Assembly: GCA_937950415.1 (NCBI GenBank)
Contig: CALFDL010000274.1
Coordinates: forward strand, 1 to 52,624
DNA length: 52,624 nucleotides
Origin: an uncultured Collinsella sp.
GTDB taxonomy: Bacteria > Actinomycetota > Coriobacteriia > Coriobacteriales > Coriobacteriaceae
Reading direction: 5' to 3'
Position 1 is the first letter of the stretch, and each line of letters begins with the position of its first letter. The notes beneath the pieces are model-generated. The model was not told the DNA's origin. It worked only from the letters and a program-made list of their open reading frames with translations, and searched no databases. The position numbers and the translations under genes are program-made. Below, one piece after another: positions 39,791 through 50,948 of this stretch.

Positions 39791-40393
39791 ATGAATCTTT
39801 CATCCCAGAAGAGCGCGATCGCACTCTCCGCGTCCGCGGCCGCGCTGCTCATGCCGGTTTCCGCGTTCGCCGAGGACGGCGCCGCCGGTGCGGACATCCT
39901 CATCCCTAAGATGGCGGAGTTCATCCCGGCGCTTATCGCCTTCCTGATTATCTGGATCGTGCTGGCCAAGGTCGCCCTGCCGGGCATCATGAAGACCATG
40001 GAGGAGCGCGGCAAGAAGATCGAGGAGAGCCTCGACGAGGCCGAGAAGACCAAGCAGGAGGCTATCGCCAAGCGCGCTGAGTCCGACTCGATCGTCACCG
40101 ACGCCCGTCGTCAGGCTGCCGACATCGTTCTCGAGGCCCGTAAGGACGCCGAGTCCGAGCGTGCCCGTATCATCGAGGCTGCTCACAAGGAGGCCGAGGA
40201 GATCATCGCCAAGGCCCATACGACCGTCGAGGACGAGCGCAAGTCCATCTATGCCGGTGCCGCGAGCTCCATCGCCGACCTGTCCGTTGCCGTCGCCACC
40301 AAGATCGTGGGCGAGGCACTCGAGGACGATGCCGAGCAGAAGAAGCTCATCGAGCGCTACATCCAGGAAGCAGGTAGCCTGAATGCCGACTAG
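39791..40393 (+). CDS. atpF: F1Fo ATP synthase subunit b
   Basis: 200 residues. One membrane helix (~44-65, PALIAFLIIWIVLAKVALPG) and a long charged coiled coil (~70-170) form the peripheral stalk. Before the helix lies a second hydrophobic stretch ending MPVSAFAED, which looks like a cleavable signal peptide (cleavage near residue 28). This is unusual for bacterial b subunits and would fix an outside N-terminus. Confidence 0.95.
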   Translation: MNLSSQKSAIALSASAAALLMPVSAFAEDGAAGADILIPKMAEFIPALIAFLIIWIVLAKVALPGIMKTMEERGKKIEESLDEAEKTKQEAIAKRAESDSIVTDARRQAADIVLEARKDAESERARIIEAAHKEAEEIIAKAHTTVEDERKSIYAGAASSIADLSVAVATKIVGEALEDDAEQKKLIERYIQEAGSLNAD

Positions 40394-40859
40394 CCGCTAT
40401 CAGGACAAGGTGCTCGAGACCTACGCGCGCTCCCTTCTGGAAGCCGCCAAGGCCGAGAACCATGTGTTCGAGGACCTCGAGATGATCGAGCGCCTGGCTT
40501 CTGCCAGCCCCGAGATCATCGCCGTGCTCGACACCATGTCCAAGCGCGACCAGCTCGACCTTCTTCCCAAGGTGGCAGCTGCCTTTAAGTATGTTGCCGA
40601 GGAAGACGAGGATGTAGTGGGCGTGACCGTCACCACGGCGATCCCGCTCGACGACGAGCTGCGTCAAACCATCACTAAGAAATGCGAGCAGGACTTCGGC
40701 CGCAAGGTATTCCTTATCGAGCAGGTCGACCCGTCTATCGTGGGCGGCCTGGTGCTCGAGGCCCGCGGCGAGCGTCGTGACATTTCCGTCAAGACGCAGC
40801 TGCGCATCGCGCAGGAGACCCTCGCAAACTCTGCTAATTCGTACGGAGGTGAAGCCTAA
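40383..40859 (+). CDS. atpH: F1Fo ATP synthase subunit delta
   Basis: 158 residues. YARSLLEAAK near the N-terminus and VGGLVLEARGERRDISVKTQL at the C-terminus fit the OSCP/delta family. It links the b stalk to F1. Overlaps atpF by 11 nt and atpA by 1 nt (TAATG). Confidence 0.94.
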   Translation: MPTSRYQDKVLETYARSLLEAAKAENHVFEDLEMIERLASASPEIIAVLDTMSKRDQLDLLPKVAAAFKYVAEEDEDVVGVTVTTAIPLDDELRQTITKKCEQDFGRKVFLIEQVDPSIVGGLVLEARGERRDISVKTQLRIAQETLANSANSYGGEA

Positions 40860-42457
40860 TGTCCGAAACCCTCAATGCCCAGGATATCGCCAAGAAACTG
40901 CAGGAGCAGCTCACGAGCCTCTCCGCGACGGTCGATACGCATGAGGTTTCAACGGTCGACGAGGTAGGCGACGGCATCGCGCGCGTCTCCGGCCTCAAGA
41001 GCGCCATGGCAGGCGAGCTTCTGGAGTTCAAGAGCTCCGATACCGGTGAGACCGTCTTCGGCCTTGCCCAGAACCTTGACCGTGACGAGGTCGGCGCCGT
41101 TCTGTTTGGTGCCGTCGACTCCATCAAGGAAGGCGACGAGTGCCGCACCACTGGCCGCATTATGGATATCCCCGTGAGCCGCGCCATGCTCGGCCGCGTC
41201 GTCAATCCGCTCGGCCAGCCCATCGACGGCCTGGGCGACATCGTCGCCACGCACCGTCGTCCCATCGAGTTCAAGGCCCCCGGCGTCATCGACCGTACCC
41301 CGGTGTGCGAGCCGGTTCAGACCGGCCTGTTGGCCATCGACTCCATGGTGCCTATTGGTCGCGGTCAGCGAGAGCTCATCATCGGCGACCGTAAGACCGG
41401 TAAGACCGCCATTGCCATCGACGCTATCCTCAACCAGCGCGGCAAGGGCATGGTCTGCATCTATGTCGCCATCGGCCAGAAGGCCTCCACGGTTGCCAAC
41501 ATCCGCGAGACCCTCGCTCAGCACGGTGCGCTCGACTACACCATCATCGTTTCGGCCACCGCTGCCGATTCCGCCCCTATGCAGTACATCGCGCCTATGG
41601 CCGGCGCCGCTATCGGCGAGTTCTTCATGTACAACGGCGAGGACGGCAAGCCCGCCAGCGAGACCAACCCCGGTGGCCACGTGCTCGTCATCTACGATGA
41701 CCTGTCCAAGCAGGCTGTGGCCTACCGTCAGATGTCGCTGACGCTGCATCGTCCGCCCGGACGCGAGGCCTATCCTGGCGACATCTTCTACCTGCACTCT
41801 CGTCTGCTCGAGCGTGCCGTCAAGATGTCCAAGAAGAACGGTTACGGCTCCATGACGGCTCTTCCGATCATCGAGACCCAGGACGGCGACGTCTCGGCCT
41901 ACATTCCGACCAACGTCATTTCCATTACCGATGGTCAGATCTACCTGCAGTCCGAGCTCTTCTTCCAGGGCCAGCGCCCGGCAGTCGACGTGGGCATTTC
42001 CGTGTCCCGCGTCGGTGGCGACGCGCAGACCAAGGCTATGAAGCAGGTCGCCGGCAACCTCCGTCTGGACCTCGCTTCGTACCAGGAGCTCGCCGGCTTT
42101 ACGCAGTTCGGCTCCGACCTCGACGAGGCTACTCAGAAGCAGCTGACCCATGGTGCCCGCATGACCGAGCTCCTGAAGCAGCCGCGTTACAAGCCGTTTG
42201 AGGTTGGCGAGCAGATCGTTACGCTGTTCGCTGGCAACGAGGGCTTCCTGGATGACCTGGAGATCGCCGACGTGCTGCCTTTCCGTGCCGAGCTCATCGA
42301 GTACATGGACAATGGCTTTGGCTCGCTGCTCGACAAGGTTCGCGCCAAGAAGATCGATGATGACACCAAGGCTGAGCTCTTGCGCGTCATCGGCGACTTC
42401 AAGCAGCAGTTCATGGCCAAGCACCATTCGGATGTTTCTGGATCAGAGGAGAACTAA
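40859..42457 (+). CDS. atpA: F1 ATP synthase subunit alpha
   Basis: 532 residues. P-loop GDRKTGKTA, VYVAIGQKASTVA-like segment, and the DLSKQAVAYRQMSLTLHRPPGR block with the arginine finger region nearby (ISVSRVGG). Non-catalytic nucleotide-binding subunit. GGAGGTGAAGCCTA precedes the ATG. Confidence 0.97.
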   Translation: MSETLNAQDIAKKLQEQLTSLSATVDTHEVSTVDEVGDGIARVSGLKSAMAGELLEFKSSDTGETVFGLAQNLDRDEVGAVLFGAVDSIKEGDECRTTGRIMDIPVSRAMLGRVVNPLGQPIDGLGDIVATHRRPIEFKAPGVIDRTPVCEPVQTGLLAIDSMVPIGRGQRELIIGDRKTGKTAIAIDAILNQRGKGMVCIYVAIGQKASTVANIRETLAQHGALDYTIIVSATAADSAPMQYIAPMAGAAIGEFFMYNGEDGKPASETNPGGHVLVIYDDLSKQAVAYRQMSLTLHRPPGREAYPGDIFYLHSRLLERAVKMSKKNGYGSMTALPIIETQDGDVSAYIPTNVISITDGQIYLQSELFFQGQRPAVDVGISVSRVGGDAQTKAMKQVAGNLRLDLASYQELAGFTQFGSDLDEATQKQLTHGARMTELLKQPRYKPFEVGEQIVTLFAGNEGFLDDLEIADVLPFRAELIEYMDNGFGSLLDKVRAKKIDDDTKAELLRVIGDFKQQFMAKHHSDVSGSEEN

Positions 42458-42462
42458 GCCCC

Positions 42463-43370
42463 ATGGCCAACCTTCGCGACATTAAGAAGCGAATCTCCTC
42501 GGTTACCACGACCAAGCAGATCACGCGCACGATGGAGATGGTCTCTACGGCCAAGATCCGTCGTGCCCTCGATCGCTCCAAGCAGGCCGAGCCCTATAAG
42601 GAGGCGCTGACCGACGTCATGTTGACGGTCGCCGGCGACGCCTCCTGTTCGGGCACCGATCCCATGCTGCAGAAGCATGAGAACGTCAAGCATGGCCTGA
42701 TTGTCGTTATTGCCTCGGACCGCGGCCTTGCCGGCGGTTTCAATACGACGGTGGAGCGCACGGCCGAAAAGCTCGCCGCTTCTTGGGCGAACGACGGCAT
42801 CGAGTGCGAGATCATCGCGTGCGGGCGTAAGCCGGCCACGTATTTCCGTGACCGCGCAAACGTCGTCATGCACTTTGAGGGCAACTCCTCTGAGCCCGAT
42901 TTTAATCAGGCCCGCATGATCTCCTCTCATATCTGCGATGCGTATCGTGCCGGTGAGCTTGACCGTGTCGAGCTTGTCTACCACCACGCCAAGAACCGCG
43001 TGGATCAGGAGCTTCGCGTCGAGCATCTGTTGCCGCTCGACCCCGAGATGATCGCTATGGCCCACGGTCCGCGTAAGAACGAGACCGACGCCCCTAAGCG
43101 CATCTCGTCCACGTTCGAGTTCGTGCCCTCTCCCGAGCATGTTCTCGGCAAGCTTGTGCCGTCTTATATCCTGACGGTCATCTACCAGGCCCTGATCGAT
43201 TCGGCGGCTGCCGAGCAGGGTGCACGCCGCAAGGCCATGCACTCCGCGACGGAAAACGCCACCGCGATCATCTCGACCCTTACCCGCACGTATAGTCGCG
43301 TGCGCCAGGCTTCGATCACGACCGAGATTAACGAGATCGTCGGCGGAGCCTCAGCATTGGAGGAACAGTA

Positions 43371-43371
<1 letters not shown>
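42463..43371 (+). CDS. atpG: F1 ATP synthase subunit gamma
   Basis: 302 residues. N-terminal MANLRDIKKRISSVTTTKQI and C-terminal RQASITTEINEIVGGASAL helices form the rotor coiled coil; SDRGLAGGFNT is the conserved Rossmann segment. Five nt separate it from atpA; it overlaps atpD by 1 nt (TAATG). Confidence 0.96.
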
Positions 43372-44825
<1,454 letters not shown>

Positions 44826-44828
44826 GTT

Positions 44829-45221
44829 ATGCGTATCCGCATCGTGTGCCCCGTGAGCTGCGCCTATGAGGGCGACGCTGCGTTTGTGTCGATTCCGTCC
44901 ACGGATGGCGAGTTTGGCGTTCTGCCTGCTCACTCCAGCGAGATCTGCACGATCGACCGCGGTTACGTTCGCGTTTCCGATAAGGCCATGGGCACTGTCG
45001 ACCACACGTTTGCCGTGGCCGGCGGCTATGCCCAGGTTGCGGACGATGTCGTGACCGTTCTCGCCGAGCGCGCTTGCGATTTGGCGACCGTCGATGCCGA
45101 CAAGCTTAAAGCTGATATTCAAGGTTTTGAAGAGAAGCTGGGTAATTTGTCGGAGGATGATGCACGCCGCGCCTACCTCTATAATGAAATCGCATGGTGT
45201 AAGCTCAAGCTTGCCCAATAG
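44829..45221 (+). CDS. atpC: F1 ATP synthase subunit epsilon
   Basis: 130 residues. IRIVCPVSCAYEGDAAFVSIPSTDGEFGVLPAH is written here only in part: the key blocks are the GEFGVLPAH turn and GGYAQVADDVVTVLAE, then a C-terminal helical region that can inhibit hydrolysis. Last gene of the operon, three nt after atpD. Confidence 0.94.
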   Translation: MRIRIVCPVSCAYEGDAAFVSIPSTDGEFGVLPAHSSEICTIDRGYVRVSDKAMGTVDHTFAVAGGYAQVADDVVTVLAERACDLATVDADKLKADIQGFEEKLGNLSEDDARRAYLYNEIAWCKLKLAQ

Positions 45222-45257
45222 TCAAACGATTTAGCGTTCGACCATTTGCGAACACAT

Positions 45258-45296
45258 CATGCCCGGGATGGCCCAGCCATCCCGGGCATGCTTTTT
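45258..45296 (+). terminator. Strong Rho-independent terminator of the atp operon
   Basis: CATGCCCGGGATGGC (45258-45272) and GCCATCCCGGGCATG (45276-45290) pair perfectly over 15 bp around CCA, then CTTTTT. Only 13 nt separate it from the murA start, so murA may depend on read-through or on a promoter inside this region. Confidence 0.9.
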
Positions 45297-45309
45297 GAAA
45301 GGGTAGACC

Positions 45310-46593
45310 TTGGATATTATCCGCGTTGAGGGTGGCCACGCCATCGGAGGCTCCGTGCCCGTTTCGGGCGCCAAGAACTCCGCACTCAAACTCATGGCGG
45401 CAACGCTTCTGGCGCCGGGCAAGACGACGCTGCAGAACGTGCCCGATATTTCCGATGTCCACGTGATGGGCAAGGTGCTCAAGGGTATGGGCGCCACAAT
45501 CGATGTCCTTGACGAGCACACGCTCGAGATTGATACCTCTCAGGTCGATTCTTGGGAGGCCCCCTACGAGCTCGTTGCCAAGATGCGTGCTTCCACAGCC
45601 GTGATGGGACCCCTGCTGGGCCGCTTCCATCGCGCCAAAATTGCCATGCCGGGCGGCTGTAACCTGGGTGCTCGCAAGATCGATATGCACATTCTTGGTC
45701 TTGAGGCCCTGGGCGTTGAGTTCGATACCGCCCACGGTTACATCAACGCTAATGCGCCCCAAGGTCTGCGCGGTACCACCGTCACGCTCGAGTTCGCCAG
45801 CGTCGGTGCGACCGAGAACCTCATCATGGCATCCGTGCGCGCGCAGGGCACCACGGTTATCGACAATGCCGCCCGCGAGCCCGAGATCGTCGATCTCGCC
45901 AACATGCTCAACGAGATGGGCGCTAAGATTGTCGGCGCCGGTACGCCTGTCGTGACCATCGAGGGCGTGGAAGAGCTCCATCCCGTTACCCATCGCGTAG
46001 TGGGCGACCGAATCGAGGCCGGTACCTTTATCGTTGCCGGTGCGTTGATGGCCGACGATCGCGGTATCGATGTCACGGGCTTTTGCCCCATTCACTTGGG
46101 CATGGTGCTCAAGAAGATGGAGCTCATGGGTATCGACTGCGAGCGCGTCGAGGATGGCGTCCATGTGAACCGTGCCGAGCGTATCAAGCCGGTCGACATC
46201 CAGACGCTTCCGTTCCCCGGCTTCCCAACGGACATGCAGGCACAGATTATGGTACTCTCCGCCCTTGCCGACGGCAGTTCCGTTATTACCGAGAACATCT
46301 TCGAGAATCGCTTTATGTTTGCCTCTGAGCTGGTGCGCATGGGTGCCGACATTCGTATCGAGAGCCATCATGCCATGATTCATGGCGTCAAGGGCTTCTC
46401 GGGTGCACAGGTTACCTCGCCCGATCTGCGTGGCGGAGCGGCCCTCGTCGTAGCGGGCTTGATCGCCGACGGGACGACCGAGGTTTCGGCCATCCATCAC
46501 ATCAAGCGCGGCTACGAGCAGTTTGTCGAAAAGCTGCAGGCGCTCGGCGCGCATGTCGAGCATGCTACCGTCCCCGATCCCGTCATCTACTAA
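45310..46593 (+). CDS. murA: UDP-N-acetylglucosamine 1-carboxyvinyltransferase
   Basis: 427 residues starting at TTG 45310, with GAAAGGG upstream. SGAKNSALK (Lys22) and the catalytic loop AMPGGCNLGAR with Cys117 are intact, so the enzyme should be of the fosfomycin-sensitive type. It performs the first committed step of peptidoglycan synthesis. The order atpC-murA is common in Gram-positive and actinobacterial genomes. Confidence 0.95.
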   Translation: MDIIRVEGGHAIGGSVPVSGAKNSALKLMAATLLAPGKTTLQNVPDISDVHVMGKVLKGMGATIDVLDEHTLEIDTSQVDSWEAPYELVAKMRASTAVMGPLLGRFHRAKIAMPGGCNLGARKIDMHILGLEALGVEFDTAHGYINANAPQGLRGTTVTLEFASVGATENLIMASVRAQGTTVIDNAAREPEIVDLANMLNEMGAKIVGAGTPVVTIEGVEELHPVTHRVVGDRIEAGTFIVAGALMADDRGIDVTGFCPIHLGMVLKKMELMGIDCERVEDGVHVNRAERIKPVDIQTLPFPGFPTDMQAQIMVLSALADGSSVITENIFENRFMFASELVRMGADIRIESHHAMIHGVKGFSGAQVTSPDLRGGAALVVAGLIADGTTEVSAIHHIKRGYEQFVEKLQALGAHVEHATVPDPVIY

Positions 46594-46605
46594 TACAGGT
46601 TGCCT

Positions 46606-47841
46606 ATGTTTAATAAAAAGCCCCTCGCGGATACCACCGCCCGAAGACCCTCAACTGGTGCGCAGGCCAAGATCTATAGTCGCGATAACGTGGCTCGCTA
46701 TTCCGAGCGCGCTCGTCAACGTCGTCGTAGCCACACGATTCGTCACGTCGCGCTCATTGTCGTGCTTGGTGTGCTGCTGAGTGCCACTACCGCTGCCGGC
46801 CTGTGGTTTGCCACCATTATGGGCAAGCTCGGCGATTCTAATGTCATTACCGACAATCTGCGTCGGGTTCTGGTTGACACCGATGAGGCAAAGGATCCGT
46901 TCTACGTGCTGCTTCTTGGCACCGACGGCCGTCCGGGCGAGGATACGTACCGTGCCGACTCGATTATCCTGGCACGCATCGACCCCACGCAAAAGCAGGC
47001 GACGCTCATTTCCGTTCCGCGCGACACCAAGGTCGAGTACAAGGGCGAGACCATGAAGATCAACGCCTGCCATACCGTTGGCGGCGCCGAGGCCATGGTC
47101 GAGGCGGTCAACGAGCTGTGCGGTGTTCAGATTTCCCACTATGCCGAGGTCAGCTTCGACGGTATGCAGGCGCTGATTGATTCGGTTGGCGGTATCGACA
47201 TTAACGCAACCGATGATGTTGACGACCCCGAGCACCTGGATATTAAGATTACCGCTGGCCAGCAGCATATGGACGGTGCCACCGCCCTTACCTATGCCCG
47301 CTGCCGCTACACCTATGCCGACGGCGATTACACGCGCATGCGCCACCAGCGTCAGGTGCTCGGCGCCCTAGCCAACCAGATTCTCAATAACTTCGATGCC
47401 ACGAAGATCTTTGGCCTGGTTAATTCGCTGTCCGATATGCTCGTAACCGATATGAGCGTTCAGGATATCGTGGCTACGGTCAACGCCATGCGCGGTATGG
47501 ATGTCGACGGTATCTACTCGGCCAACCTGCCCTCGTACGCCGATGACAGCACCATGATCGACGGTGTGAGCTACGTCTTTGTCTACGAGGACGAGCTCAA
47601 GGAAATGATGGAGCGTGTCGATGCCGGCAAGGATCCCAAGGGTCCCAACACCATGGGTCTTTCCGACGGTTCCAGCTCTACGATTGGCGACCTGAACAAC
47701 AACACGTCTGACGACTACGCAAACGGTACCGCAACCTCATCGGTCAGCTCTGACGATTCCGATGACTCAAGCGATTCGAGCGATTCGGACTACTACGAAG
47801 AGCCCACCGGCGACGGCAACGGTTACGAAGCCAACTATTAG
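46606..47841 (+). CDS. LytR-CpsA-Psr (LCP) family cell-wall polymer ligase
   Basis: 411 residues from ATG 46606. A basic cytoplasmic N-terminus, one membrane helix (~44-68) and an extracytoplasmic LCP domain: LLLGTDGRPG, DSIILARIDP, ISVPRDTKV, ISHYAEVSFDGM, DSVGGIDI and YARCRYTYADGDYTRMRHQRQ with the conserved Arg/Asp set. It would transfer undecaprenyl-linked glycopolymers to peptidoglycan. The last ~75 residues are Asp/Ser-rich and low complexity (SSDDSDDSSDSSDSDYY), probably disordered. Confidence 0.9.
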   Translation: MFNKKPLADTTARRPSTGAQAKIYSRDNVARYSERARQRRRSHTIRHVALIVVLGVLLSATTAAGLWFATIMGKLGDSNVITDNLRRVLVDTDEAKDPFYVLLLGTDGRPGEDTYRADSIILARIDPTQKQATLISVPRDTKVEYKGETMKINACHTVGGAEAMVEAVNELCGVQISHYAEVSFDGMQALIDSVGGIDINATDDVDDPEHLDIKITAGQQHMDGATALTYARCRYTYADGDYTRMRHQRQVLGALANQILNNFDATKIFGLVNSLSDMLVTDMSVQDIVATVNAMRGMDVDGIYSANLPSYADDSTMIDGVSYVFVYEDELKEMMERVDAGKDPKGPNTMGLSDGSSSTIGDLNNNTSDDYANGTATSSVSSDDSDDSSDSSDSDYYEEPTGDGNGYEANY

Positions 47842-47842
47842 A

Positions 47843-48011
47843 GTTACGCGGTTTTACCAAACCGCGTAACGGCTCGACGCTGCGCGCCGCCAAAGGCGAC
47901 AATTTGTCATTCAAAAGGCAGGGCATGACCAGAAGGTCAATGCCCTGCCTTTTTCATGCCAACTTGTTCGCCTTGGACGTCGCTCGCTGACGTTGGCTCA
48001 ACCTGCGGTGC
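47843..48011 (+). repeat. Structured intergenic repeat, copy D
   Basis: Starts just after the LCP stop. 5' hairpin GTTACGCGGTT/AACCGCGTAAC around TTACCA, outer stem CCAAAGGCGACAA/TTGTTCGCCTTGG, inner stem AAGGCAGGGCAT/ATGCCCTGCCTT with the GACCAGAAGGTC tip, then TTTTT. Confidence 0.78.
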
Positions 48012-48030
48012 TGACTACTCCCCTTGCACC

Positions 48031-48072
48031 AAAAACCGCCCCGTTCTCGGTTTTGAGGACGGGGCGGTTTTG
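48031..48072. terminator. Bidirectional terminator between the LCP gene and pepT
   Basis: AAAACCGCCCCGT (48032-48044) and ACGGGGCGGTTTT (48059-48071) pair perfectly, with T-runs on both strands. Confidence 0.85.
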
Positions 48073-48095
48073 CTTACCTAGATTGTTCGAGTTCC

Positions 48096-49343
48096 TTATG
48101 CAAAGCGGGCGACGAGCTCCTGGAGCACGTCGGTCATCTTGACGAGCGAACTGACCGGGACGAACTCGTTGACGCCGTGGTAGCAATAGCCGCCGGTGGA
48201 AAGGTTGGGGCAGGGCAGACCGCGGAACGACAGCTGGGCGCCGTCGGTGCCGCCACGAATTGGCAGCACTTGGGGCTCAACGCCGCAGGCAAGGTAGGCT
48301 TCCTTGGCAACATCAATAAGCTCGGGATAGTCACGAACGATCTCGGCCATATTTCGATACTGCTGCTTAATCTCGACCGTCACGCGCTCCTCACCCAGAC
48401 GCTGGTTGAGCATCGAGGCGGCGGCATCAATAAGGTCGAGTTTCTGCTGGAACTTGGCGGCGTCATGGTCGCGGACGATATAGCGCGCTGTGGCGTGATC
48501 GACGGTCGCAGATACACCCTCAAGGTGATAAAAGCCCTCGTAGCCTTCCGTATACTCCGGGCGCTGTACGTAGGGGAGCAACGCGTTGAAGTCGCAGAAC
48601 AGATTGCCTGCGTTGACCATACGGCCCTTGGCGTCACCGGGATGGATGGACTGGCCCTCAAAGCGGACGGTCGCCTCGGCGGCGTTAAAACACTCCCACT
48701 CCAGCTCGCCGATGGGGCCGCCGTCGACCGTGTAGGCGTACTTGCAGCCAAAGGTATCGATATCCAACAGCTCGGCTCCGTGGCCGATCTCCTCGTCAGG
48801 GCAGAAGCAAATGCCGAGTGCGGGATGGGGCAGAGAGGGGTCCTGAGCGATACGCGCGACAAGCGACATAATCTCGGCGACGCCTGCCTTGTCGTCCGCG
48901 CCCAGCAGCGTGGTGCCATCGCTGCAGACCAGGTCCTCACCTGCGAGGTCGTTCAGGGCAGGAAGCTTGGCGGTACTCATGGCAACGGGCTTACCGTCAA
49001 CCGTGCCGCAGACCAGGTCGCCGCCTTCGTAGTGTACGATGTGCGGCTTCACGCCGGCGCCCGGTGCAACTTCGGTGGTGTCGAGATGGGCGATCAGGCC
49101 CAGGGCGGGCTTGTCCTCAGCGCCCGCACTTGCGGGGATATGCGCGCAGACATAGGCGTGCTCGGTCACGTGGGCATCTTCCGCACCAAGCTCGCGCAGC
49201 TCTTCGGCCAGCACGTTGGCAAGGTCAAACTGAACGGCGCTCGAGGGTACCTGGTCGCAGTTTGCATCCTCGGACTGCGTGTTGATCTGGACGTAGCGCA
49301 AAAAGCGCTCGAGGACATCGGGGCTCGTGGTGGTGTTTTCCAT
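48096..49343 (-). CDS. pepT: Peptidase T (aminotripeptidase, M20B)
   Basis: 415 residues from ATG at 49343 (GGAGC 7 nt upstream); the longer frame to 49439 is unsupported and would run into the divergent promoter region. GLIAHLDTTEVAPG, LLGADDKAGVAEI, CFCPDEEIGHGAE, YTVDGGPIGELE and PIRGGTDGAQLSFRG place the zinc ligands and catalytic residues of PepT. It removes the N-terminal residue of tripeptides in the cytoplasm. Confidence 0.93.
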   Translation of the reverse strand: MENTTTSPDVLERFLRYVQINTQSEDANCDQVPSSAVQFDLANVLAEELRELGAEDAHVTEHAYVCAHIPASAGAEDKPALGLIAHLDTTEVAPGAGVKPHIVHYEGGDLVCGTVDGKPVAMSTAKLPALNDLAGEDLVCSDGTTLLGADDKAGVAEIMSLVARIAQDPSLPHPALGICFCPDEEIGHGAELLDIDTFGCKYAYTVDGGPIGELEWECFNAAEATVRFEGQSIHPGDAKGRMVNAGNLFCDFNALLPYVQRPEYTEGYEGFYHLEGVSATVDHATARYIVRDHDAAKFQQKLDLIDAAASMLNQRLGEERVTVEIKQQYRNMAEIVRDYPELIDVAKEAYLACGVEPQVLPIRGGTDGAQLSFRGLPCPNLSTGGYCYHGVNEFVPVSSLVKMTDVLQELVARFA

Positions 49344-49463
49344 AAAGACCGCTCCAATCTTGGTCGTCGTGTGCAACAAGAACTCTAGCACGGTATGCCA
49401 CGGCATACCACGACGCTTGGATGGGGTAGAATCAGCCATTGAATGCAGAAGGGACGGAAGATC

Positions 49464-49886
49464 ATGGATACGACAAATAGCTCGCGCGAACTACATCTGA
49501 CGGTGGCGAACGAAGACTACTTGGAGTGCATGGTTCGCATTGAAAGCGAAGAGGGGGAAACCAACGGCGTTCGATCGGTCGACATCGCGCAGCGCCTTGG
49601 CGTCTCCAAGGCATCGGTCAATAAAGCGGTTTCGGCGCTCAAGGCATCCGAGCTTGTCGAGCAATCGCACTACGGCAAGGTAATCCTGACCGATCGCGGT
49701 CGCGAGGTTGGCACGGCTATCTGGTACCGTCATCGCCTCATCCGTACGTTTTTGGTTCAGGAGCTCGGTGTCGAATTTGAGCGAGCCGATTCCGAGGCCT
49801 GCATGATGGAGCATGCGCTATCCGAGGACACGATGAGCCGCTGGCTCGCCTATCTCGAAAAGCAGGGAATCAGCGTCGAGGAATAG
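49464..49886 (+). CDS. DtxR/MntR-family metal-dependent regulator
   Basis: 140 residues. Winged helix SVDIAQRLGVSKASVNKAVSALKASELV with YGKVILTDRGREVG wing, then RHRLIRTFLVQELGV and ACMMEHALSEDTM, the metal-binding dimerisation domain. No C-terminal SH3-like domain, as in MntR-sized members. Likely binds Fe2+ or Mn2+. Cotranscribed with the methyltransferase 10 nt downstream; the reason is unclear. Confidence 0.85.
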   Translation: MDTTNSSRELHLTVANEDYLECMVRIESEEGETNGVRSVDIAQRLGVSKASVNKAVSALKASELVEQSHYGKVILTDRGREVGTAIWYRHRLIRTFLVQELGVEFERADSEACMMEHALSEDTMSRWLAYLEKQGISVEE

Positions 49887-49896
49887 CAGGATATAT

Positions 49897-50790
49897 ATGG
49901 ATACGAGTTATTACAACCGCTTTGGTGCCGAGGAACTTACGCGCCGCTTGTCGAGCGAGACCTTGTTGGCGCAGGGCCCCATGGGCAGTGTTTTGTTGAG
50001 TGAGTACGATGCCGCCGACATTCCACCGGCGTTTTGGAATCTGGCAGAGCCGCAGACCGTTTCTCGTATCCATCGCTTGTATGTCGCCGCCGGCGCGCAG
50101 GTGCTCATTACCAATACCTTTCAGGCATCGAGCTATGCCCTCAAGCACGACCAGATTGCGCCGTCCGTGGCGGAGGTCAATCGCGGGGCCGTCGACGATG
50201 CCCGCCAGGCGCACCCTCAGCTACTGCTGGGCTCGATGGGCCCGATCGGTATTGAGTGGTTTGCCGAGGACTCTGTCGAGTATCGTGAAATCCGCGGCAT
50301 TGCGCGCGAACAGGCGCACGCCTTGCTCAATGCTGGTGTTGACGGTCTGCTGATCGAGACGGTGACGTCTATCCGTAATCTGCAGCCCATGCTTGCCGGC
50401 GCCCGAGATGCCGCCGACGGCATGCCTGTTCTGGTGAGTTTTGTCGTTGACGATAAAGGCGACCTGCTGGGCGATGGCCTCAACATCGAGGCAGCCGTTT
50501 TGTACGCCGAAAAACACGGCGCAAACTCGGTTGGTGTTAATTGCTGTTCGCTTGCGGCCGCGAACGCGGCGGTGCCCAGGATGGTTGCATCGGCGACTAC
50601 TCCCGTCACGGTGCGTCCCAACGTGGGCGATCCGGTCCAGACTCAGGATGGCCCCGTATGGCACGAGAGCCCCGAAGCTTTCGCGCGCGCATGCATCGAA
50701 TGGAGACATGCCGGCGCCGCAATGGTGGGCAGTTGTTGTGGAACCACGGCAATCACTACGGCAGCGATGGCCGAGGCGCTCGATATATAA
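49897..50790 (+). CDS. Homocysteine S-methyltransferase family protein
   Basis: 297 residues of the Zn-dependent TIM-barrel family: AQGPMGSVL at the N-terminus, ITNTFQASSYAL, VGVNCCSL and the C-terminal GSCCGTT supply the three Zn-binding Cys (one in GVNC, two in SCC). It would transfer a methyl group to homocysteine to make methionine. It lacks the folate and B12 domains of MetH, so it is either an MmuM-like enzyme or part of a split methionine synthase. Confidence 0.87.
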   Translation: MDTSYYNRFGAEELTRRLSSETLLAQGPMGSVLLSEYDAADIPPAFWNLAEPQTVSRIHRLYVAAGAQVLITNTFQASSYALKHDQIAPSVAEVNRGAVDDARQAHPQLLLGSMGPIGIEWFAEDSVEYREIRGIAREQAHALLNAGVDGLLIETVTSIRNLQPMLAGARDAADGMPVLVSFVVDDKGDLLGDGLNIEAAVLYAEKHGANSVGVNCCSLAAANAAVPRMVASATTPVTVRPNVGDPVQTQDGPVWHESPEAFARACIEWRHAGAAMVGSCCGTTAITTAAMAEALDI

Positions 50791-50795
50791 AGGGC

Positions 50796-50824
50796 AAAAC
50801 CGCTCCATACGGGGCGGTTTTTTT
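50796..50824 (+). terminator. Rho-independent terminator after the methyltransferase gene
   Basis: AAAACCGCTCC pairs with GGGGCGGTTTT around ATAC, with seven T at the end. Confidence 0.85.
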
Positions 50825-50948
50825 ATTGCTTGCATGTCCTCGGCAGCATTTGCCCAAATGGTGAATGCTGGTGCCGGCAGGTTGCCGAGTGTGTATCGCG
50901 GGTATACCTCATGCGTACCATGATCCAAACACTGTGAGGTGTCTGCGC

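Noticed and set aside
49344..49439. 32-residue N-terminal extension of PepT
   Set aside because: No ribosome site and not part of the conserved fold; the region is needed as the divergent promoter for the DtxR-like gene.
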